From assembly GCA_031216915.1 (NCBI GenBank), contig CM062289.1, positions 386,362,674 to 386,426,673 on the forward strand: 64,000 nucleotides of DNA. The letters run 5' to 3'. The position numbers and the translations under genes are program-made. The notes under the pieces are model-generated. The model searched no databases, had not been told where the DNA came from, and saw only the letters and a list, made by a program, of their open reading frames with translations. Of the stretch, positions 10,147 through 21,732 are shown piece after piece. Each line of letters begins with the position of its first letter. Position 1 is the first letter of the stretch. The DNA is from Pictodentalium vernedei (lineage: Eukaryota; Mollusca; Scaphopoda; Dentaliida; Dentaliidae).

Positions 10147-11385
10147 TTCTTGCTGCATTGTGAGATAAAGGAATAACTTGTAATATCGGTCACTTCACAT
10201 AGCTGGTTGATTGTGTAAAAGCATGTGCTATTTTATATAAAATTATTATATATTTATATAATAAATAAAACATTGAAACAAGATGTAATCTACTCTCCTC
10301 TTCGGCCCAAATCGCTTATTCCACTGAGTGGGACGAATTCACTTATGGTCCCTCGGTCACTTAGATTGAAAAATAATGTCCTTATAATGCATTTGGCCGA
10401 ACTCACTTATGGGTGGGCGGTCCAAAGTCACTCAAGCCAAACTTACTTTTTTGGGTCGAACTCACCAATTTTGGCTGAACTTACTTGGGCTGAACTCATT
10501 GATAACCGACTGAGCTTGGTTGCCATGATGCAGTGAGGAGTTGTAAGGTACCCTTTTAGGGAAAAATATGATTTTTTATATTTATTTTGGAATGAAATAT
10601 TGGAAATGAACTCAAAGTTTTGTGATGGACATTGGGTTATGATTGGGTAGTTGTTATTCATTGATAGTTCGGCATTATGTAATGTGGATGTTAATTATGT
10701 CATAATTTTTTTGTTATTAAACACATTCTTTTAGAAATTCAGTTATATTTTCTGTTTACTTTTGTGAATAGTTCATGTAGGAATGTCAGAATTGGCTTCC
10801 TGTGATAGATTGTTTGTTCATCTGACAGAAAGTAAAGGTGAGCTTTTGCTGTAATTTCTCTCAGTATCGACACCAGTTCATTGTTCATTGTCTGTTAAGG
10901 TGAGGTTTTGCCACCACTTTCTTTGCATTGGTCATCCATCTTCACCACTCCTATATCTATTGTCTGTTAATTTTAATATTTTTTGTCTTCCAAAGAATTG
11001 CAAGGCCAGATCAAACCAAATTTAGTAACCTGGTAATTCAGTGGTCATTATTAAACAGCATAGTGGACAGGAGGTTCAGTTGTAATTTAATCCAACAGCC
11101 CTATGGGGCTGTTGGATCAAATTACTACTAAACCCCTTACAAATACAAAAAAGATCCCCCCCCCCCCCCCCAATCGCTTTAGGCAATTTTTTTAGAGGAT
11201 TTTTATATTCAGGTACTCGAAGTTGAAAGGGTGGGAAGACTTTTGATGAGTGAGTGGCTGCAGTGATTTGATATGCAGCTTCCTTTAATGGTGGGATTCA
11301 TTATACCCATCGCAACAAGTTGTGGGAAGAGGAGGGAGGGGGTATGCTGGAATCGCCTTGTCTGTCTGTCCATCCATCCAGAGAC
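10147..11385. other. Unassigned; one hairpin and C tract
   Basis: No gene is recognised. A hairpin at 11082-11125 (GTAATTTAATCCAACAGCC and its near complement) shares its arm sequence with the longer perfect hairpin at 23899-23948. Short repeated phrases (CGAACTCACTTATGG, CCGAACTC, TGAACTTACTTGGGC) occur at 10300-10510. A C tract lies near 11156. Confidence 0.45.
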
Positions 11386-13270
11386 ATAATTTTGTCCAGA
11401 GATTTTCTCAGTCATTTATGGACCAATTTGCCCGAAATTTGCTATGAATGTTCACCACCTTGGGAATCTGTGCACCTCCAAATGTAGTTCTGGTCAGATT
11501 ATTTTTGCCAGAATTATGCCCCTTTTCGACTTGAAAAAGCAGGATATAATTTTGTCCGGAGATTTTCTCAGATAGTTATGGGTTGATTCCTTTGAAACTT
11601 AGTATGGATGTTTATTACCATGAGAACCTGTGCACCTGCGATCATAGTTTCGACCGGACTTTTTTGCCAGAGTTTTGCCCCTTTTTGTCATTTGTTTGAA
11701 TTTTGTCTGGAGATTTTCTCCGATGTTTATGGACCAATCTGCTCAAAACTTGGTATGAATGTTTACCACCATGGGAACCTGAGCATCAACGATTATTCCG
11801 GTCGGATTATTTTGCCAGAATTATGCCCCTTTTTGACTTGAAAAAGCGGCCCTAGAATTTTGTATGGGTCCTTTGAAACTTGGTATGGATGTTTGCTACC
11901 ATGGGAACCAGTGTACCTACAATTATAGTTTCAACCAGACTTTTTTGCCAGAGTCATGCTCCTTTTTGTCTTAGATGTTTGAATTTTGTTCAGAGATTTC
12001 CTCAGATGTTTATGGGTCGATTTCTTTGAAACTTGGTATGGATGTTTACTCCCATGGGAAACTATGCACCTGCAATTATAATTTTGATCTGACTTTTCTC
12101 CTCAGAGTTATGCCCCTTCTCATCTTAGAATGCCTGAATTTTGTCTGGAGATGTCTCAGATGTTTATGGTTGATTTCTTTGAAACTTTGTATGAATATTC
12201 ACTACCATGGGAACCTGTGCACTTGCTATTATAGTTTCCATCAGACTTTTTATGCCAGAGTTATGCCCCTTTTTGTCTTGGAATAATCATGGCAGTGGGT
12301 GGGGGGGGGGGGGGTATAGACAGGCCCATCTGGGACAGTCACACCTCTAGTTTGCCAGTGTCATGCCCCTTTTCTTCTTACAATGCCTAAATTTTGTCCG
12401 GAGATTTTCTCAGCTGCTTGTTGGTTGATTCCTTTGAAACTTGGTATGGATGTACACTACCATGGGAACCTGTGCACGTGCACTTATAGTTTCGATCGGA
12501 CTTTTTTGCCAGAGTTGTGCCCCTTTTCGCCTTAGAATAATCATGACAGTGTGTGTGTGGGAGGGGGATTATCGACATGCCCATCTGAGAGTCACACCTC
12601 TAGTTTGACAGTGTTATGCTCATTTTCTTCTTAGAATGCCTGAATTTTGTCAGGAGATTTTCTCAGAAGTTTATAGGTCGATTCCATAGAAACTTTGTAT
12701 GGATATTCACTACCATGGACTCCAGTGCACCTGCAATTGCAGTTTCGATTGGACATTTTTTGCCAGAGTTATGCCCCTTTTTGTCTAAGAATGTCTGAAT
12801 TGCCTAGAATTTTGTCTGGGGATTTTCTTGGATGTTTATTGGCCGTTTCCTTTGAAACTTGGTATGGATGTTCCCTACCTGCGATTATAGTTTCGATCAG
12901 ACTTTTTTTGCCAGTGTTTTGCCCCTTTTTGTCTTAGAATGCCTGAATTTTGTCCGGAGATTTTCTCAGATGTTTATGGATCGATTCCTTTGAAACTTGG
13001 TATGGATGTTCACTCTCATGGGAACCTATGCACCTGCGATTATAGTTTTGATCTGGCTTTTCTCCCCAGAGTTATGCCCCTTTTCCTCTTAGAATCCCTG
13101 AATTTTGTACGGAGATTTTCTCAGATGTTTATGGTTGATTTCTTTGACATGGGGACCTGTGCATCTGCAATTATAGTTTCGATCAGACTTTTTGGCCCGA
13201 GTTGTGCCCCGTTTCAGTTTGGAATAATCATGCAGCATGGGGTATGGACGGGCCCATCTGGGACAGTAAC
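11385..13270 (+). repeat. Tandem array, about 150-160 bp units
   Basis: About a dozen diverged units share GAGATTTTCTCAGATG, TTGAAACTTGGTATGGATG, CCATGGGAACCTGTGCACC, TATAGTTTCGATC and CCAGAGTTATGCCCC. The array is preceded by pyrimidine-rich CTTGTCTGTCTGTCC and ends with GGGACAGTAACACCTCTAG. The phrase set is of a kind I associate with intergenic arrays in marine invertebrates. Apparent 60-120 aa frames here are unit repeats. Confidence 0.8.
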
Positions 13271-14186
13271 ACCTCTAGTTAGGTTTGCAAAAGGAATGTT
13301 CCTGGGATAATATGTTTTGGTTTTGTTTGAGAGGGTGCAGCATCTTGTGCCTCTATTCGAAGAGTTATTTTTCTTTGCACCTGGCTAGTTTGAAACAAAT
13401 TGGGTTTACAGTATTGGTTATTGGATTTTTCTACTTACCCCCACCAGTCAATGACACCACTGAGGCTGAAAATAGAACAAAAAATCAAACTTTTTTTCAG
13501 TGAACTTTGCAATAAAAATATTTGGTATAGAGAATCTAGAGGTGAAGTAAAATGACGCTGATAAAAAATCTTCATCTTAAATCTTAACACCCCCACCCCC
13601 CACCCCCTGGATCGACATTGAATATTCCAAAATTATTTTAAAATATTTAGTCACTTCTGATGTTAATGGCGTAGCCAGACAGTGTATCATATGTCAAGGG
13701 TCTTCCGTTGAAAGATTATAAATTAACTTTTCATACTTGACCAACCGGTGCACCCTGATAACCTTTTATGGCTTAAGTACCCTAAAAATGAATGTAAAAC
13801 TAGGAAATAAATTGATCCAAGAAATACCATGGTGAGAGAATATACATGAGTGCACAATATATTATAACTTTGGGTTTGTTGATAGGCAGTGCCATAACTG
13901 AGTTCACCGGTATCTGTTGGACATCATTCAGCAAACAGGAATCCCATACGATAATCGGGCCAATTTTTATTTACTTCCTGCAAACTGTCCAGCTGTTCCA
14001 ATCATCTTTAGATTATTGCATAGGCAAAGTACTGTAGGCTGTTGTACTCTGCCCGGCGAGACAAAAATCGTAAATTGGGAGGGGACATACACATACGCTG
14101 AAGAAGTGTCACCCGACATGCTATCACAGAACAAATGCCCCCCACCACCCCTCCCCAGCTGAAGCGTGTACCAGTTACGATGTCTC
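13271..14186. other. Unassigned stretch
   Basis: No gene is recognised. An open stretch at 13917-14162 (with LLPANCPAVPIIFRLL in one frame) has no splice or start context that I can support. C-rich runs occur near 13590. Confidence 0.35.
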
Positions 14187-14867
14187 TTTGGCCATGATTG
14201 TAAAAGCTACCTTTCAATTTTTATTTTATCAAAAACATGTGTTCAAGATTTTTTTTGCCAGTGCCCTTTCTATTTATTTGCTATTTGTAACGGAACCACC
14301 TAGGTGGAGGGGGCTGCAAAAGAATTCCGTACACATGCAGGGGGCCGAGGGAATGGCTGGTGCCCTCCCCCAATCATTCATCAAATTTATAATAGTTGGA
14401 AATTCGATTTCCCAACATTGGGAAAAGCTTAAAATTTCAGGCCGTATCCTTGTGGAATTTTTCCGAACATGTCAAGGATTTGGCCAAAATAGGGAGTTTT
14501 TAGAGTGGAAATTAATGAAAGTCAGTTGGAAAGTATCCCAAATTTTGATTGAAAAGTAGTGAGAATCTCCCAAATATTGATTTGTAGTTGTAGCCTTGGA
14601 CCGAAAAATCGGTCTTACAAAGTCAAAGGGTTAAAACGAAATTGAAGTGATTTCGGATTCGGAATCTCCTCATTGCCCTTCTATCATTAGGTCTCCTGTA
14701 CAGAGACTTTTTGAAAGAAGAGGAGTGAAGATGACAAGACACTTCGTAGAATTTTGTGAACTTAATGATTCGAAAACTTCTGAATGAGGACGAAAAGAAT
14801 CGTCGCGACGATTTTGAATCGAAGCTTTGCAGGGCTCTAATTATTTTCTATCATCTCAAAACTGATC
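14187..14867. other. Unassigned, low-copy repeat phrases
   Basis: No gene is seen. Sequence around 14400-14560 (GGAAATTCGATTTCCC, AATTTTGATTG) resembles the inverse of 58300-58470, and TCTCCTGTACAGAGA near 14695 recurs at 54380. An old dispersed repeat is likely. Confidence 0.35.
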
Positions 14868-15063
14868 TTAACTGGTTGAGCGCTAGAAACCACTACCAGG
14901 GCTCTACTGAAAGTCGCTTTAATAGCTTTACACTGTACAGATTACCTCGTTTACTCCGCAGTTGAAACACAAAAAAAAATTTATTGCAATTTATTGGAGA
15001 GTGCCAAGAGGCACTCTCCAATAAATAGTAATAAAACAATTGTTTATAAACAAAATCTGATTA
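14868..15063 (+). mobile_element. TTAA element, family D, 3' end split by SINE
   Basis: It begins TTAACTGGTTGAGCGCTAG like the copies at 16686 (inverse) and 37082. A perfect hairpin at 14990-15025 (arms TTTATTGGAGAGTGCC, loop AAGA) sits centrally. The right end is interrupted near 15064 by the SINE that follows. Confidence 0.7.
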
Positions 15064-15418
15064 AACTGAGATGGGGTGCAGGCTGCAAGCCGAGAGGTCC
15101 TCGGTTCGAATTCCACCTGCGGCAACCGCGTTGTGTCCTTGGGCAAGACACTTCACCCCGATTGCCTACATGGGGGCACGATGACGCTGTGTGCAGAGGC
15201 GTACTGCACGTCGATGGTGCGCATGTCTTCAACCAATCTAACCCTGCCTGTGCTGCGGTGCAGAGTTACGATGTTGGAGAGCTGACCACTGCTCGTCGTT
15301 GCTCGGTGGTTCTCTCCGGGTACTCCGGCTTCCTCCACCCGTAAAACTGTCACGGTCACGATTAGCCATTGTGCATAAGTATGTGACCTTAAACACCAAT
15401 AAATAAATAAATAAATAA
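15064..15418 (+). mobile_element. tRNA-headed SINE, 5' truncated, type I tail
   Basis: The head starts within GTGCAGGCTGCAAGCCGAG and retains the B box GGTTCGAATTCC. The body is followed by the type I tail, ending (AATA)n. AACTGAG-TGG occurs on both sides (15056 and 15417), a probable target-site duplication. The head variant matches 16323 and 51383 and differs from the TGCTAGAGG variant at 4232. Confidence 0.82.
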
Positions 15419-16309
15419 CTGAGGTGGCTTTTGCTTGTAGCATGCAGTGGCGTAGCCAGCCCAAAGCCAGTGGGGGACAAACTCGCATAGCCTGGCTTAG
15501 AGCCGTTTTAATAGGGGGAATTTGTAACTAGCGGTACGGTGGGGGTGCGGGGAATGCTTTCCAGGCCTTCATATCTCAAAATGTTGCGTCCCTAAAATTT
15601 GAGCTAGGCAACCAAGGTAACAATAATGAGGGTTTCCACCAGAGGGGAAATAAATGTGTCCGATTTAGGGCGGCCAAGGGTCGGCCCGTGATTGGAAACT
15701 TTTGAATTCCAGGGTTCAAAAACCCCCACCTCCTTGCATCTGAGCGGATATTTTGAGGTTTTTCATGTACTGATGACTCTACCTTTTCATCGACACAGAT
15801 ATTAGGACAAGCAATCTACAACCTTACCCCCATGGACCTAACCCCCCCCCCCCCCCCCCCTACGATTTTATGCCACTTTTTTGGACATATTTCAAGGACC
15901 CACTTTGAGGGAAAGTGGGTGGGACGCGTCCCCCCAATCCCCCCCCCCCCCCCCCCCCCATTGTTTCGCCACTGGTAGCATGGTACCCTTGAAAAAAATA
16001 CTCCCATTTCAAATTATCTTTAAAAAATCATTTACCACACTACTAGTTAAAAGATAATCTGATATACACTGAATATGTGGAGGGACCGTATCATCTATCG
16101 TGCAATGTTAGTGCAAAAGCAGGTGGTTGTGAAAATCAGCCTGATAAAAATAATCAATTTACAGGTTTGAATGGAGGGGAGGGGGTGTCTACAAAAGTGA
16201 TTGACAAAACATTCAGCCGAGTGCTCGCAATTTTTCGCCCTCCTACGCTCTACTTTGTACTGGCAATGAAATTTGAGACTCTTGACTTTGGTGGTGAAAA
16301 GTTGCGCTT
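15419..16309. other. Unassigned, several C tracts
   Basis: No gene is seen. Runs of 15-20 C lie near 15841 and 15941. GCCACTTTTTTGGACATATT and GGTGGGACGCGTCC lie between them. CCACTTTGAGGGAAAGTGGG near 15900 is a small palindrome. Confidence 0.4.
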
Positions 16310-16696
16310 ACTTAACTGGTTGGGGGCGCGGTGGCTCAGTTGGTAGAAGTGCAGGCTGCAAGCCGAGAGGACCTCGGTTCGAATCCCACCTGCGGCAACC
16401 GCGTTATGTCCTTGGGCAAGACACTTCACCCCCATTGCCCACGTGGGGGCACGGTGACGCTGTGTACTAAGGCGTACTGCACGTCGATGGTGCACCTGTC
16501 TTCAACCAATGCTAACCCTGCTTGTGTGGAGTTGGTATGTTGGGGAGCTGACGGTTGCTCGCCGTTGCTCGGTGGTTCTCTCCGGGTACTCCGGCTTCCT
16601 CCACCCGTAAAACTGTCACGGTCATGGTTAGCCATTGTGCAGAAATATGTGACCTTAAAAAAAACACCAATAAATAAATAAATACTTAACTGGTTG
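16310..16696 (+). mobile_element. Full-length SINE with 13-bp target duplication
   Basis: The SINE (16323-16683) has a tRNA-like head with A box TGGCTCAGTTGGTAGAAG and B box GGTTCGAATCCC, the common body and a type I tail. ACTTAACTGGTTG occurs exactly on both sides (16310-16322 and 16684-16696). This is a perfect 13-bp target-site duplication and shows a fairly recent target-primed insertion. The target is the left end of the family D element that follows. Confidence 0.92.
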
Positions 16697-16932
16697 AGGG
16701 CTGGGTTATTTTTAGTGGTCTGAATTTGTTCATCAAAATTTATTTTATTGCAAATTATTGGAGAGTGCCAACAGGCACTCTCCAATAATTTGTATAAAAG
16801 AAACTTATATCAACAAAATATTATTTACGTTTGACTGGTTATGAAACATGAGCAAGGAAAATGTTGGCTTTTACTCTGGTGTCCTCATTTTTTGAAAGCC
16901 CTGATAGTGGCTTCCACCACTCAACCAGTTAA
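16686..16932 (-). mobile_element. TTAA element, family D, reverse
   Basis: It runs from TTAACTGGTTGAGGG to CTCAACCAGTTAA, giving clear terminal inverted repeats bounded by TTAA. It contains a perfect central hairpin at 16751-16792 (arm CAAATTATTGGAGAGTGCC, loop AACA). GAGCAAGGAAAATGTTGGCT and AAGCCCTGATAGTGG link it to copies at 25873 and 37082. The ends differ from the CCCTTTACC families. Confidence 0.82.
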
Positions 16933-16971
16933 GGACTGGAAAGGGCTCTCCTCGAGTACAGTTCGTTTCCT

Positions 16972-17023
16972 GAGTTCCAATGTGTTCTTTGTCCCAGTAG
17001 GCACATAGAACACATTGGAACTC
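16972..17023. repeat. Hairpin next to a G tract
   Basis: The arms GAGTTCCAATGTGTTCT and AGAACACATTGGAACTC have a short mismatched apex. The same hairpin recurs at 33888-33943 inside the Penelope-like remnant. A run of about 17 G follows immediately. Confidence 0.75.
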
Positions 17024-17075
17024 GGGGGGGGGGGGGGGGGAGTTTTGTAATCTGATCCAGAATTTCTTCCTGTTC

Positions 17076-17184
17076 TGCACTTTAAAATCAAAAGGCTTAA
17101 AAATCAACCCAACTCAGTTTGGTTCATATTCACTCAACCTAGTTGATTTGACTTGATTTTTAACTCAACTGATTTTAGAGTGTG
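17076..17184. repeat. Foldback element, CACTYTAAAATCA ends
   Basis: It opens GCACTTTAAAATCA and closes CTGATTTTAGAGTGTG, enclosing TCATATTCACTCAACC. A complete palindromic relative lies at 56331-56466 and an interrupted one at 38605-38961. Confidence 0.65.
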
Positions 17185-17833
17185 GAGAAGGCCTGATTTG
17201 GACTTCCCTTGTTCACCATTTATGGATCACCTCGAGTGGTCTCAAGGTACGTGTTTAAGGGCTTTCGTCCTAAACTGAAAGCAGCTTGATTTCAAAAGAC
17301 ACACAGTACATTGCGTCCGTTCGTTTTGTGGTATAGTTTGAAGGAGAATGATACACAGTCTTTGAACAAAAATCACAGATCCCATCAGAAAGCAAATAGA
17401 TTAAATTACATACCGTGATGATTTTCAGAGATAGTTCATAAGAAAAGTATTGAATGTGAACGGTATGTTAAGTCAACATAACAGTCGGGGATGTAAATAC
17501 ATCAACTCGAAACTGACGTTTGAAATTGAATTAAAATAAAGTCTTTAAAGATATACTCGTGTGATATATGTTTACATAACATGTAAAATAATGTTCCAGT
17601 CAATTAAAAGCGACAAGGATTAATTGAAATACCAACGAAGTCAAAAGGAATGTACAAACGCACAATCTGATTAAATAATATTCATTGATGACTTCTGTGT
17701 TTACTGTTCTATGTAGGTATTGATGTCAGTCTGTTTATCTTTTTCACTGTATTAACTCGTAACCCGCTGAATATCATTAAAATATTTTTCTTCAAACGTT
17801 GTCATGGCTACTGTGAAGCAGCCAGGACTAGAT
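17185..17833. other. Unassigned stretch
   Basis: No gene, SINE or hairpin that I can support. Sequence near 17805-17835 (GTCATGGCTACTGTGAAGCAG) recurs near 19005 and, in related form, near 45420. This marks a short dispersed repeat around MITE insertion sites. Confidence 0.4.
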
Positions 17834-18084
17834 TTAACCCTTTGCCAAACGCAACGGCCAAAACCGGCCAGCGCTATTCATAAAAGTGGCCAATTAATTT
17901 TCATTATTTTTTTCATTTTTTGGCTCAGAAACATAAGTTATGACCCCGCTTTGGCACGAGCTTGACGAACTCGTTCCAAAGAGGGGTCATAACATATGTT
18001 TTTGAGACAAAAAATGAAAAAAATAGTTATTCAAGAATTTTGTTTGCAAGTGTCGTCTGCTTTTCATGTTAGGTAAAGGGTTAA
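17834..18084 (+). mobile_element. TTAA hairpin MITE, group A
   Basis: Bounded by TTAA, with ends TTAACCCTTTGCCAAACG and GTTAGGTAAAGGGTTAA. Hairpin arms are TTATGACCCCGCTTTGG and CCAAAGAGGGGTCATAA, around an apex with several mismatches. Group A internal phrases AAAACCGGCCAGCGCTATTC and GTGTCGTCTGCTTTTCATG are present. Confidence 0.85.
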
Positions 18085-18218
18085 TGAAAAATTCACGAAA
18101 AAATGACGCAAGAAATCACTGATCAAACAGCTGTCCAATTTTGCAGGAGAAATGTTTGTTAAATAAGCTCAAATTTGACTTATTTCAGTGGCAAGAGATT
18201 TCCCGTCCTGTGCAGGAA

Positions 18219-18219
18219 T

Positions 18220-18254
<35 letters not shown>

Positions 18255-18612
18255 GGCGCGCGGTGGCTCAGTGGTAGACTGTTGGACTTCTATGCTAGAG
18301 GTCCCGAGTTCGATCCCCGTCCGGGTCGACCCGCGTTGTGTCCTTGGGCAAGGCCCTTTATCCCGGTTGCCCACGTGGGGGCACGATGACGCCCTGTACT
18401 AAGGCGTACTGCACGTCGATGGTGCACATGTCTTTAACCGCTGTAACCCAGTTTGAGCGGAGCTTGAACAGAGTTAGAATGTTGAGGAGCTGACAGTTGC
18501 TCGTAGTTGCCCGGTGGTTCTCTCCGGATACACCGGCTTCCTCCACCCGTAAAACGGTCACGATTAACCATTGTGCATAAGTATGTGACCTTAAAACCTC
18601 AATAAATAAATA
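18219..18612 (+). mobile_element. tRNA-headed SINE, type I tail
   Basis: A (TTTA)n run precedes a full head (GGCGCGCGGTGGCTCAGTGG, B box GTTCGATCCCC), the body and a type I tail ending AATAAATAAATAA. The leading TTTA run may be the tail of an older inverted copy or duplicated target. It converges tail to tail with the next element. Confidence 0.85.
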
Positions 18613-18968
18613 ATTTATTTATTTATTTATTGGGATTTAACGACACTTTCGACAGCCAGGGTCACCTCTCGGACAGGTTTACGGGTGGAGGAAGCCGGAT
18701 TACCCGGAGAGAACCACCGAGCAACGGCGAACAACTGCCACACTCCCCAACGTACTAACTTCACACAAGCAGGCTTAGCATTGGTTGAAGACAAGTGTAC
18801 CGCCGACGTGCAGCACGCCTTAGTACACAGCATCACTGTGCCCCACGTGGGCAATCAGGATTAAGTACCTTACCCAAGGACACAACGCAGCTACCCCTGG
18901 CGGGGATCGAACCGCGGACCTCTCGGTTTGAAGTTCAATGCCGTAATCACTGAGCCACTGTGTTGCCG
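18613..18968 (-). mobile_element. SINE, reverse, type II tail
   Basis: On the minus strand it runs from a tRNA-like head (GTGGCTCAGTGATTACGGC at the right edge, B box GGTTCGATCCC) through the common body to a type II tail and (AATA)n. Its tail meets the tail of the preceding plus-strand copy, so the junction is an AT-rich inverted repeat. Confidence 0.85.
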
Positions 18969-19154
18969 CTGAGTCTTATTAAAATACTTTTCATCAAACC
19001 TAGTGATGGCTGCTCTGAAGCAGCCATGACTAGATTTGATTAAAAACTCATGAAAAATTGACACAAGAAATTAATGGTCAAACAGCTGCCCTTCCTGTGC
19101 AGGAATATCCGCTTGCAGTAAACCAGGAGTTACCCTTGGCTCACGAAGTTATTG
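18969..19154. other. Short spacer
   Basis: The spacer contains CATCAAACCTAGTGATGGCT and AAGCAGCCATGACTAGATTT. These are similar to 17790-17835 and to 45421-45455, so it is probably a dispersed repeat. Confidence 0.4.
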
Positions 19155-19415
19155 ATTCATTTACTGGGGTCATGGACGCGTTTAACGCCGGCCAGGGTCA
19201 TATTCGTGTTGGACAGTTTTACGGGTAGGGGAAGGCGGGGAGAACAACCGAGATGCGATGAGTCACTGTCGTATTCTCCAACATAACCCAGCACAAGTAG
19301 GGTTAGCATTGGTTGAAGACTTGAGTACTGTCGACGTGCAGTACGCCTTAGCTCACTATACCATTGTGCTCTCACGTGGGCAAAAGTGTCTTTCCCAAGG
19401 ACACAACACCACACA
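19155..19415 (-). mobile_element. SINE, reverse, type II tail, head missing
   Basis: On the plus strand it reads TTTAACGCCGGCCAGGGTCA, GACAGTTTTACGGG, TTAGCATTGGTTGAAGAC and CCCAAGGACACAAC. This is the inverse of the body with a type II tail. It ends at the junction with a different SINE head. Confidence 0.75.
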
Positions 19416-19417
19416 GA

Positions 19418-19690
19418 GAGTGCTGGCCGAGTGAATAAGTGCGCTTGTCTCTCATGCCAGAGGTCCCGGGATCGATCCTCATTCGGGGAAAGTTCTCGAG
19501 GTGTCCGGACACTCTCTGTCAGCATCAGCTGTGGGGTTGATGCTATCACGACGTACTGTCCTATCGAGTAGGGACGTAAAATTGCTGTCCTCTGTGCGGA
19601 GAGTGATATACACTCCGTGTAAGCTGATGATCCTTTTGTAGCATTCGAGAAGAGGGAGGCCACGAAGTTGACGCTTCGAAGGTATCCCAC
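19418..19690 (+). mobile_element. Second SINE family (SINE-B)
   Basis: The tRNA-like head has A box TGGCCGAGTGAATAAGTG and B box GGATCGATCC. An unrelated body follows, with CGAGTAGGGACGTAAAATTG, CTGTCCTCTGTGCGGAGAG and ACACTCCGTG. The last part recurs at 63765-63832. It lacks the TGTCCTTGGGCAAG block of the main SINE. Confidence 0.65.
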
Positions 19691-21348
19691 ACACCTCTGC
19701 CACTTGGCCAAGGAGAGGCGTTAGTTGTATAACTTGTTCGCCAATCCTTGTGTCAGGGGCACCTAAGGCCCCGTAAGGCCTGGGCTGACGTGGGGTTATT
19801 TAGTCCCGCTGATGAAGTTGCGGGAAAATTAGACCAACGTGGAGGGTCGGAATCCAAGTGTCGCGAACTCGGCGCAGAGAGCTGAGTTAGACCGACGCCG
19901 TGATTCCTTCTCTGCCAAATTGGCCTGAAATAGGTTCGATTTCCGTTAGGTGTGATTCCTAATCACTTCAGGCTGTATAATGGAAAGAATGATTTAAAGT
20001 AACAACGATTCTTTTATTTACACATAAAAAAAAATAAATCCGTTTCAATATTTCAACAATCAACAATTCAATTCTTTTCACAGAAAATGGGTCACTACGG
20101 TTAAATAATTCTAAACAATCATATAGTCATTCTATAGCCCTGTACTGGCACTATAGTCTACACACTGGAAATGTTACTACCGTGAGCTCGCCATAAGAGC
20201 TTCACAAATCTGAAATGTTATTACTGTGAGCTCGCCATAAGAGCTTCACCCGCTTAGGCTCAAATGTCAACGTCTGCGCGTAACTGTACCTCTGGCTGTC
20301 GGAGGGTTCCGACCAGCAATGTTCGTCATCTATAAACCACCGTACTTCTGATTTGGGTCAGATATTGTCTACTCATACCTTATGTGCCCTTTGAAAGTCC
20401 TCCGTGAAAGTCCTATTGAAATATCCACCGTTCCTGGTTGAATTCACGATTCACAAATGCCCCTTTTGTGCTAGGGCGAAATTGTCACTCACACCGATCT
20501 CCAGTCGGTATTATGATGTTCCGACAGCAAAATAAACTACTCAGAACGCAATCAGTCTGACGCTTCAAAGGGTTAATACGCACAATACAATTAACCTACA
20601 CTTCTGACTATTGCAGGCCGATACCTGCTACTCGACAATCTAAACTTTAACGTTCCACCTGGGGTGTTCCTTCTCACGAATTCGGCCCCGTAGCCGCCTA
20701 TCAACGTTAAGCTAAATCAATCATGGAATGCCCTCTCTGGCGATTCCAGCCGTTTCAGGGTCCTGTGATCGAAGGTACCCTCATGCCAGGAAACAGAGTC
20801 CGCCTGTCCTGGACTTCACCAACGCGTGTGTGACCCCAAGTGTGTGTCTAATGCTCTGCTCTTCCAGGTATATATATACTTTTTACCCTAAACTGTCAGG
20901 TGGACCGACGCTCATCTGTCCACCTGTCAAAACGGTGGGAGATGACGTATATCGAGGCAGAATCAATACAAGTCCTCTCACGCGTGACTTAACGGTGATT
21001 CGTTCCTGACACGCATTGCTATAACTACGATGACACGACATTTCTATCTTTTAGAATCTCGTTTCTCAATTAGCCGTGACGAAAACCGATTACGTCTCGT
21101 AAGACTCCGACTACTGTAGAAACTAAACGAGATTAGACCTTATCTAACATACCGTTTCTCCCCTGGGTCCCTGCGCTAAAGCTGGATATACACCACGTGT
21201 GTTTTTTCTACGTCCAGCTTTACAGAGAAGTGAAATTCACGTGGGTTTTTCGCCTTGATGCGGAATATATTTTGAACTTACAATATCTTTACATATGAGG
21301 CCCCTTGCCCCTATATTTAGGCTGGCTTTGCCCTGACACTTTGTAAAA
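19691..21348. other. Unassigned 1.6-kb block of distinct composition
   Basis: This block is less AT-rich than its surroundings and has none of the window's common repeats. A roughly 44-bp direct repeat lies near 20170-20260 (GTGAGCTCGCCATAAGAGCT twice). Both edges carry inverse GTGTCAGGG motifs (near 19751 and 21340), which could be terminal repeats of an unknown element, but flanking duplications do not match. No protein is recognised. Confidence 0.35.
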
Positions 21349-21447
21349 CAAATAATAAAACAACACTGGTGACGCGGATCAGGATGGAACCTACGAACTT
21401 CCGGATCTGATGTCCAATACACTAACCAATTAGCCATCACGCCCACA
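21349..21447 (-). mobile_element. tRNA-like SINE head, reverse
   Basis: On the minus strand there is an A-box-like TGGCTAATTGGTTAGTGTA and a B-box-like GTTCGTAGGTTCCATCC, ending near CACCA. Acceptor-stem pairing fails, so it is not a functional tRNA gene. Confidence 0.5.
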
Positions 21448-21549
21448 GGGCGTATGGCGTTAACTTGGCAGTTTGATTGTTCATACTAACTACTGTCAAC
21501 CTTTAACGCTTAACCGCTAAGTATTTTTTTTTAATTCCTCTTAAAAACA

Positions 21550-21625
21550 GGAGCGCGGTGACTCAGTGGTTACAGCATTTGACTTCAACCCGAAAGGTCC
21601 ACGATTCGAACCCAGGGACGTGGCT
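21550..21625 (+). mobile_element. SINE head fragment, tRNA-like
   Basis: GGAGCGCGGTGACTCAGTGG is followed by ACAGCATTTGACTTCAACC and B box GATTCGAACCC. The body is absent: the sequence diverges into a G tract near 21670. Confidence 0.6.
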
Positions 21626-21732
21626 AGAGGTTTCCGATTGGGGAGTGTAAGGTAGTGAATTTCCAACGGGGGGGGGGGGGGACCGGGAGGAGGAAATCCC
21701 CCTCCCGGTCCCTCCCCCTAGTTGGAAATTCA

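Noticed and set aside
16323-16400. Possible tRNA gene with good A and B boxes
   Set aside because: It is followed by the SINE body and tail with target duplications, and the cloverleaf acceptor stem does not pair. It is a SINE head.
15044-16785. Several 60-120 residue frames over SINE copies (and the same at 1141, 4308, 18358, 26502, 27250)
   Set aside because: They recur in each SINE copy on both strands and encode no known protein. They are shadows of non-coding repeats.
19751-21345. hAT-like or LTR element suggested by GTGTCAGGG inverse motifs
   Set aside because: No matching 8-bp or 5-bp flanking duplication and no coding remnant. Kept only as an unassigned block.
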